The position numbers and the translations under genes were made by a program. This document shows positions 58,419 through 64,000 of a stretch of DNA of 64,000 bases, piece after piece. The notes beneath the pieces are model-generated. The model did no database searches and was not told the origin of the DNA. It saw only the letters and a program-made list of their open reading frames with translations. How positions within the stretch are numbered: position 1 is the stretch's first letter; each line of letters opens with the position of its first letter. The stretch is taken from contig JALRME010000008.1 in NCBI GenBank assembly GCA_026120035.1, positions 1 to 64,000 of the forward strand, given 5' to 3'. This DNA comes from Coleophoma eucalyptorum. Taxonomy: Eukaryota; Ascomycota; Leotiomycetes; Helotiales; Dermateaceae.

Positions 58419-59486
58419 ATGAAAGCGTTCAAGATCATCAACTGGGGTCAGCCTGGACAGTACGTTGACGTGCCTAAACCCAGTCCTGGCAATGGCGAAG
58501 TCCTGGTTCGCATCAAGGCCGTTGGGTTGTGCCGTTCCGACCTCGATATGGTCGACTCCAAGCCTGGCTCTGACCCCTATGCGTCTTGCTTGCAAGCAGG
58601 ATATACGCTTGGCCACGAGAACGCTGGAGTCGTGGAGGAGCTCGGTGCAGGTGTGGCGGATCTCAAAATAGGCGAGGCTGTTGTTGTGCACCATATGCGG
58701 CACTGCGGTGTCTGTGGATTCTGCATGAGTGGCATCGAACAGCATTGCGAGGCCTTCAAAAGAGGTGACATTGGCATGACACGCGGCTGTGGGTTTGATG
58801 GCGGGCTAGCTGACTTCATGCTTGTTCCGCGTGCGGAGCTCATCTCCATTGGAAATGCAGATCCAGTCTTGTACGCACCCCTTACCGACGCTGCAGTCAC
58901 GGCCTACCATGCCATCCAGACATTCATCCATCGGATCAAGCCTACCTCGACGGTTGCAGTCATTGGCATTGGCGGTCTTGGTTCTTACGGTATTCAGTTT
59001 TTGAAGCTGGTGCCAACTTCCAAAGTCTTTGCAATCGATACTTCTGAGCGCTGTCTAACTCTTGCCTCTGAGCTTGGTGCAGATGAAGTGGTTTACTCGG
59101 ATGAAGACGCAGCAGCTAAGATTATGAAATTGACCAATGGAAGTGGCATCGATTTCATTGTGGACTTCGTCGGAAGCGATCAGACGCTTCTGCTAGCCAC
59201 CAAAATCTCACGTCCACAAGGTCGAATCACGGTCGTCGGGATGCAGGGAGGAACGGTCAAAGTCGGATGGAATCACATAGCGACAAGCTGTGAATTTGCA
59301 CTCTCCCTTGGATCCACACGGCAAGACCTCAAGGATGTGTGCCAGCTTGCTGCTGAAGGAAAGCTACGTATAGACATGGAAACTTTCAGTTTCGACCAGA
59401 TACAGGAGGCGTATGATCTTCTGCGGGCTGGGAAGCTCAAAGGACGAGCAGTCATTACATTCTCGCATAGAAGCAGCAATCTTTGA
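58419..59486 (+). CDS. Zinc alcohol dehydrogenase (MDR family)
   Basis: A medium-chain, zinc-dependent oxidoreductase of 355 aa with no intron. GLCRSDLDM supplies the first catalytic zinc ligand (Cys), GHENAGVVEELGAGV the second region (His-Glu), and CGVCGFCMSGIEQHC holds four cysteines for structural zinc. IGIGGLGSYGIQFLK is the NAD(P) glycine loop and the acidic IDTSERC after it favours NAD. The C-terminus ends LLRAGKLKGRAVITF, as usual. The gene is complete. The start was taken at MKAFKIINWG, because that is the family start; a longer in-frame ATG at 58347 lies in the promoter. It probably oxidises an alcohol intermediate of the aromatic cluster. Confidence 0.92.
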   Translation: MKAFKIINWGQPGQYVDVPKPSPGNGEVLVRIKAVGLCRSDLDMVDSKPGSDPYASCLQAGYTLGHENAGVVEELGAGVADLKIGEAVVVHHMRHCGVCGFCMSGIEQHCEAFKRGDIGMTRGCGFDGGLADFMLVPRAELISIGNADPVLYAPLTDAAVTAYHAIQTFIHRIKPTSTVAVIGIGGLGSYGIQFLKLVPTSKVFAIDTSERCLTLASELGADEVVYSDEDAAAKIMKLTNGSGIDFIVDFVGSDQTLLLATKISRPQGRITVVGMQGGTVKVGWNHIATSCEFALSLGSTRQDLKDVCQLAAEGKLRIDMETFSFDQIQEAYDLLRAGKLKGRAVITFSHRSSNL

Positions 59487-59683
59487 TAGTTTTTACATTT
59501 TAAAACATGGACTTTGTAGCATGCGTGCACGGCACATCTTAATGATCACTTTACATCAATATGTCAGTCAGCATCTACTTTGCTAGAGGAAAAAGTGACA
59601 ACCTCTTAGGCGAGTTTATTTCCCATGTGCCATGCTCGCGGTATTGGCACGCAGAGACATACACTATCTGCATATACATAGTA
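59487..59683. other. 3' flank of the dehydrogenase
   Basis: Short non-coding stretch ending in ATAGTA, the left flank of the TIR element. Confidence 0.45.
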
Positions 59684-60837
59684 CTCCCCCCCTTGAATGT
59701 AGTACATTCAGTGGGTCTATGAGCCCATATTTACCAGGGCTATACAAGCTCACCGACTCCCTTGCCGCCTCTGGTTATGGAATGCATGAAAATGACTCTA
59801 TACCCCACATAACTAACTGGTAGTTTGTAGGTCTCATAATGGTGTTGATTACTACTTAGTATCTCCGCCACTAGGAGCTTAATAGGTGTTCAATAAAGGA
59901 GTCCAGAATGGCACTGCAAACCTCTAAGATAATACTACGAAGCTGTAGGAATGGACTTTTGAGGTATCGTAATAGGTATTATAATAGTGCTTTTAAATCC
60001 AATTCTTCTAGAAGGATTGTTATATAGAACTATGTATTAGTACTATTTATAGCCCAGACTTGGTTAGAAAAGATCTATATTCATAGCCGTTTTAGAGTCT
60101 GTGTAACAGCCTCTTATGCAAAGGTAAGACGTTCTATACGTACGGTAGGATCATTAGAGAAGCTCGGCTTTTGTATAGTCCGACGGCCATACCCAAGGAG
60201 CTTAAAAGCAGTATATATTGCTTCAAATATACAATCTCAAAGCCTACACTTAGGGACAACGTTAGGTATATACTAGAAGGGAACATGCCAGTCAGATAAG
60301 GAAGCTAGGAGCTATTCTTTAATTTGCTACCGCCTTAGCATCGTAACCTTAGGTTTTCGTCTCTATCTATATAGTCGAGGAGTGTCTCGTATAAATCGGT
60401 TACGTCGAATCCAGTAAAGTGTATAGCCATATTTATCTCGAATTTTAGTTGGAGAATCTAGAAGTCTAAGATAGTACGAATTCGCATTCTATTCCTCTAA
60501 GAGATTAGTAGAGTATGTTATTGTATAGGAGTTCGAGGTAAGGTAGTAGGAGTTAAATCTGGTGGTGTTGAAGGTGAATCTAATGTTGTCATAGGAGCTG
60601 GATTAAGAAGGGAGGTAATATCCATAGTCGAATGTTCTGAATAGCTTCAATTTCGTAGATTAGGAGAGCGGGCATCACGGGGTTTTCTATGGTCGGACTA
60701 TAATTTTGAGAAGATTCGCTCGTAAATTGACTATTCGTAGGAGTTCTATTGGTTCAGTAGCCCCTGTCAGCCCCTGGTAAGATGGATGAAATATGGGCTC
60801 ACAGACCCACTGAATATACCACATTTAGGGTGGAAAG
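59684..60837. mobile_element. Non-autonomous TIR element, 1154 bp
   Basis: The left end (CTCCCCCCCTTGAATG then ATTCAGTGGGTCTATGAGCC) and the reverse complement of the right end (CTTTCCACCCTAAATG then ATTCAGTGGGTCTGTGAGCC) match over about 60 bases with gaps. AGTA flanks both sides (59680-59683 and 60838-60841), a possible target duplication. The inside is TA-rich with no ORF over 63 codons, apparently RIP-damaged, so the superfamily is uncertain. Confidence 0.72.
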
Positions 60838-60841
60838 AGTA

Positions 60842-61266
60842 CACAGGGCTCAGCTGAATAGCTCTTCACCTCAATTCCTCCATCCAATTACAACGTACCC
60901 CAAGATACGTCAAATATAGTCTCGGGCCTGTGTCCCCACATGAAATTAGACCGTGCGGGCGGGCGGACTAACTTCGCGACCCCGCTTCCACGGCAGAGCC
61001 CCAGACGATACCCCAGACGATACCCCGCCGTCATGGGATGAGCTGGAACTCGTGACGCGAAACCCTAGCAACTTGTGCGTTCGAAACGTCGATTGAATTG
61101 CTAAGATACCAGCTGGCTGGAGCTTTAAGAATTTTGTTGCCTAACAGATTGCACTCCAAGCTATTCTCGCTCATATACTCTGCTTCCTCAGCTCACATCC
61201 CTGTCCACGGTCCTTCCAACACACTTCCATCGCTATTCTCCCAAAGTACACTCTCTCAGTCTTATA
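60842..61266. other. Promoter region of the second cluster SDR
   Basis: About 425 bases with a short direct repeat (CCCCAGACGATACCCCAGACGA) at about 61001-61024. The SDR gene follows. Confidence 0.45.
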
Positions 61267-62208
61267 ATGTCGGTAAAAGACCGTGTTGCCATAGTGACAG
61301 GCGCTGGTGGAGGCCTTGGGCGAGAATACGCACTCGCGCTCGCGGCCGGTGGGGCCAAAGTGGTAGTAAATGACTACGGCGGTACACTCGATGGTGTCGC
61401 TGGAACCATCACACGAGCCCAACAAGTCGTTGATGAGATCAAGAAGGCCGGCGGAATAGCCATTGCCGACGGCCACGATGTATCAGTCCAGGAAGACGCC
61501 AAGGCAATTGTGGCCGACGCTGTCAAGGCGTTCGGCCGCGTCGACATTCTTATCAACAATGCGGGTATTTCGGGCAACATCAGCTCCCACGACGACGTTG
61601 ATGCCACTTCCTTCATGCGCGTAATCCAGATTGCAGTACTCGGCACCACACTTATGACCAGCGCCGTGTATTCTCTTATGGAGAAGCAGCACTACGGCCG
61701 CATCGTTAATATTTCGTCCGATGCCATCTATGGCTTTGGAGCGGGAGGTGATAGTGCCTATGCCGCATCCAAGGGAGCTACCTTTGCCATTACAAGAGAG
61801 CTCGGGCGCTTCTCTGAACGCCATGGGATCAAAGTCAACTGCGTCATGCCGTCAGGATACTCACGCATGACCGACATCTCGCCAGGCACGAAGAAAGTCA
61901 CGGAGACATACTTCGACTCCGCCAAAGTTGCGCCGTTTGTTGTTGTCTTGTCGTCGGACGAGTGTCCCGTCTCTGGGGAGGTTTTCTCCAGCGGAGCGGG
62001 CCGAGCGGCTCGGCAGACGTTCGCAACATTCCCCGGCACGGTTCAATCTACGGCAGAAGGATACTTGAAGGACTGGGATAAGATCATGGGCGATACAAAG
62101 GATGTCTACCTCCCTGACAGCTGCTTGGATCATGTTAAATACTCAGTTCGAAATGCTACAGGCGAAGAAATGGAGCACATTGCAGAGTTTGGGATAGCTG
62201 CAAATTAA
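61267..62208 (+). CDS. SDR, peroxisomal hydroxyacyl-CoA dehydrogenase-like
   Basis: A single-exon classical SDR of 313 aa. Cofactor motif TGAGGGLGREYALALAAGG, then VVVNDYGGTLDGV, FGRVDILINNAGISG (NNAG), and the active site VNISSDAIYGFGAGGDSAYAASKGA (Ser, Tyr, Lys). The NDYGG segment after the second strand and a long C-terminal extension (EGYLKDWDKIMGDT) recall the dehydrogenase part of multifunctional beta-oxidation proteins (HSD17B4 type). There is no evident peroxisomal SKL end (it ends IAAN), so location is unsure. It is convergent with the FAD monooxygenase, 236 bases away, and may process a hydroxylated or acyl intermediate. Confidence 0.9.
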   Translation: MSVKDRVAIVTGAGGGLGREYALALAAGGAKVVVNDYGGTLDGVAGTITRAQQVVDEIKKAGGIAIADGHDVSVQEDAKAIVADAVKAFGRVDILINNAGISGNISSHDDVDATSFMRVIQIAVLGTTLMTSAVYSLMEKQHYGRIVNISSDAIYGFGAGGDSAYAASKGATFAITRELGRFSERHGIKVNCVMPSGYSRMTDISPGTKKVTETYFDSAKVAPFVVVLSSDECPVSGEVFSSGAGRAARQTFATFPGTVQSTAEGYLKDWDKIMGDTKDVYLPDSCLDHVKYSVRNATGEEMEHIAEFGIAAN

Positions 62209-62444
62209 GCAACGCGTTAGGAGAATTGAAACTTTAAGTTGCAGATGATGAATAAAAAAGTGACCACTGCAGGCTGAGCTAGCCGCAGTCCATGTGATAT
62301 TCAGCCAGTGGCGTGAAGTGACTTGAGATTGCGAGGATGTATAGGACAAGAAAGCAAAAAGAGCAATGTATTCTATATGTAGGATGTAAAGGACAAGAAA
62401 TTAAAAAGAGCAATATATTCTATAGGTAGAACTAACGATACAAT
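62209..62444. terminator. Convergent 3' region, SDR / FAD monooxygenase
   Basis: 236 bases between convergent stops. An AAAAAGAGCAATATATTCTATA block is repeated within it (about 62355 and 62404). Polyadenylation signals are expected here; no exact site can be set. Confidence 0.45.
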
Positions 62445-64000
62445 TCACAACCTTCCCAATCTCCCCAAGCCAAGTACGGCACGCATGACGTCGCGCAGCT
62501 TCCCCAATGCGCTCCCTGCTTCTCCTAGAGCTTCGGGATATCTCCAGGCAACGAACCGGTCGGGTCTCACGAGGACAACCCCACTCTCACCCACGCCGCT
62601 AAGCTTCTCCCAATCGAAATACACGTCTTCCCAGTCCTGACGGAAACCGATGGAGAAGGCCCGGATAGGCACATTCAGCTCATGGCTCAGCGACACGGCA
62701 GCTTCTTTCCACCCCTCACCTCCAATCCCCGTGAAGAGGGTGAATGCGCCTTTGCCCGCAAGATCGATGGTCGATATGGGCTTGCCGGGCATGGCGGTAT
62801 TGAGCCACGCGTGAGGAAGACGGCTACCCGGGTATGTGCTGGGCTCGTGGTAGAGGATAGTGTTTTGGGCCGCCAGACCAGTGCGTTGGAAGGGCGCAGA
62901 CTCGTCGGCCGCGTAAATGCCAGAGCCGGTATAGTGCTGGCCCATTTCGATACCGAGTCCGTGGTACTCGTGCGCCGTCTGCTTAATCGCGTCCCGGAAG
63001 GCCTTGCGACGCGCAGTGCCGGCTGCTGTGGGGGCGGACAATTCGCCCAAGATGGACCTGCGTGCGTTGACATCTTCGGGTAGGATGCCGATGTTCTCCC
63101 AGACTTGGGAGTGTTGGCGGAAGCCGTCATTGGCGCGTTTGATGACGGAGTGGCCTACTGGTTGGCGCTCAACGCTGTACGTGGAGAGCAGCGTGGGCGA
63201 CGCTCGCCCTTGCATGACGTAGGCTACTTTCCAGGCGAGGTTGAATGAGTCTTGGATGCAAGTGTTGGAGCCCAAGCCGTTGAAAGGCGGATGTCTGTGG
63301 ACAGCATCGCCCAAGCAGAATCTGGAGGTGAGGATATGTTAGCGGCGTCATTAGGGCCGAGGGGAGGGATTGCGTACATGTTTCCACGCGAATATTCCTC
63401 AGCGACGACTTCGTTGATGTTCCACTTGGAGACGCTCAGGACTTTTGCGGGTATGGAATCGTCGCCGATGAAATCGCGCACGCGAGCAAGGTACTCTGCC
63501 TCCGTGACCTTGGAGACGTCTGTACCAGGTCGTGGGAGCAAGATGAACATCCACTCGTGCCACGGCTTCACCATCCGCACGATTCCCATCCATCCAAAGT
63601 CGGGAAAGGTCTTGTCAGGCTGCATGACCCAGTGCAGATTGCCCATTCGGTTGCCCACGAGGTGGCCCAGGTCTGCCTCGACGAGCACGTTAAGCGCCAT
63701 GCCCTGGCTGGGCTGCTTGTTGAGTGGGAGGTCTAGCTGGCGTACAATGTTGCTCCGGGCACCATCTGCACCAAAGAGGAACTTTGATCGGACAACATAT
63801 TCTTCGCCGGAGACCATGTCACGCAGCTTGCTAGAAATAGTGCCCTGGTGGGGCTCCTCGGTGAAGGCGATGAAGGAGGTGTCAAAACGACATTTGAAGC
63901 CGTTGTTTATTGCATACCGCACGAGTACAGGCTCCAGCAGGGTTTGTGGCAAGTCACATGGATCGCACGGGCTGGCTGTCTCGTAGTCGCCCTAGAGAAG
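62445..64000 (-). CDS. FAD-dependent aromatic monooxygenase (phenol hydroxylase-like), 5' end outside window
   Basis: A flavin monooxygenase that would hydroxylate a phenolic or other aromatic ring with NAD(P)H and oxygen. Two exons are visible (to 63378, and 63321-62445); the frame stays open to the window edge, so the start, including the N-terminal GxGxxG FAD site, is missing. Visible motifs: LFGADGARSNIVRQ (the DG motif), FCLGDAVHRHPP (the second FAD motif GD) and NGLGSNTCIQDSFNLAWKVA, all characteristic of the group including 2,4-dichlorophenol 6-monooxygenase-like enzymes. The C-terminal thioredoxin-like fold domain ends with VLVRPDRFVAWR. All seen residues are intact. A 5'-truncated dead copy lies at 15355-16226. 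It may be the key ring hydroxylase of the cluster. Confidence 0.9.

Overview
The window starts with an array of the telomere repeat TAACCC, so it is a chromosome end. Several things point to a filamentous ascomycete (Pezizomycotina). Genes carry short introns of about 45-100 bases with CTAAC/CTGAC-type branch sites. Gene content includes P450s, zinc-cluster regulators, sugar transporters and FAD monooxygenases. The repeats are AT-rich and carry C-to-T/G-to-A damage of the RIP (repeat-induced point mutation) type. The species cannot be named from the sequence.

Layout. 1-1.99 kb: telomere and a tandem, AT-rich subtelomeric repeat containing short palindromic elements (called M here). 2.0-5.6 kb: a sugar transporter and a 2OG-Fe(II) dioxygenase. 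5.6-9.9 kb: a repeat region whose two sides are inverted copies of each other; between them lies one small secreted-protein gene. 9.9-27.6 kb: an oxidative cluster with two paralogous 526-aa P450s, a NADPH-P450 reductase, an SDR and a second sugar transporter, plus three broken genes (a regulator, a FAD monooxygenase and an ABM-like protein). 27.6-31.7 kb: nested repeats. 31.8-35.2 kb: a 1037-aa secreted SGNH esterase with calcium-binding FG-GAP/VCBS-like repeats. 36-47 kb: repeat islands around a glutathione reductase, a relic dioxygenase, a small conserved low-complexity protein and a RIP-damaged Fot1/pogo transposon. 46.9-64 kb: a second, better preserved cluster with two ABM-like proteins, a zinc-cluster regulator, a FAH-family hydrolase, a P450 relic, two SDRs, a SnoaL-like protein, a zinc alcohol dehydrogenase and a FAD aromatic monooxygenase that runs off the window.

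How the genes may work together. The two clusters share gene families, but each keeps what the other has lost. The FAD monooxygenase and ABM-like gene are intact on the right and broken on the left; the P450 is intact twice on the left and broken on the right. The enzyme set (ring hydroxylase, P450 with its own reductase, SDR/ADH, FAH-type hydrolase, no polyketide synthase or other backbone enzyme) fits breakdown or tailoring of an aromatic compound. That role is inference.

The most unusual signals are the M elements, whose two arms carry a palindrome that matches within a copy but differs between copies; an AT-AC intron in the second P450; a GC-AG intron in the FAH gene; and the reciprocal decay of the two clusters. 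Exon coordinates were worked out by hand from reading frame and splice signals; most multi-exon totals come out divisible by three.
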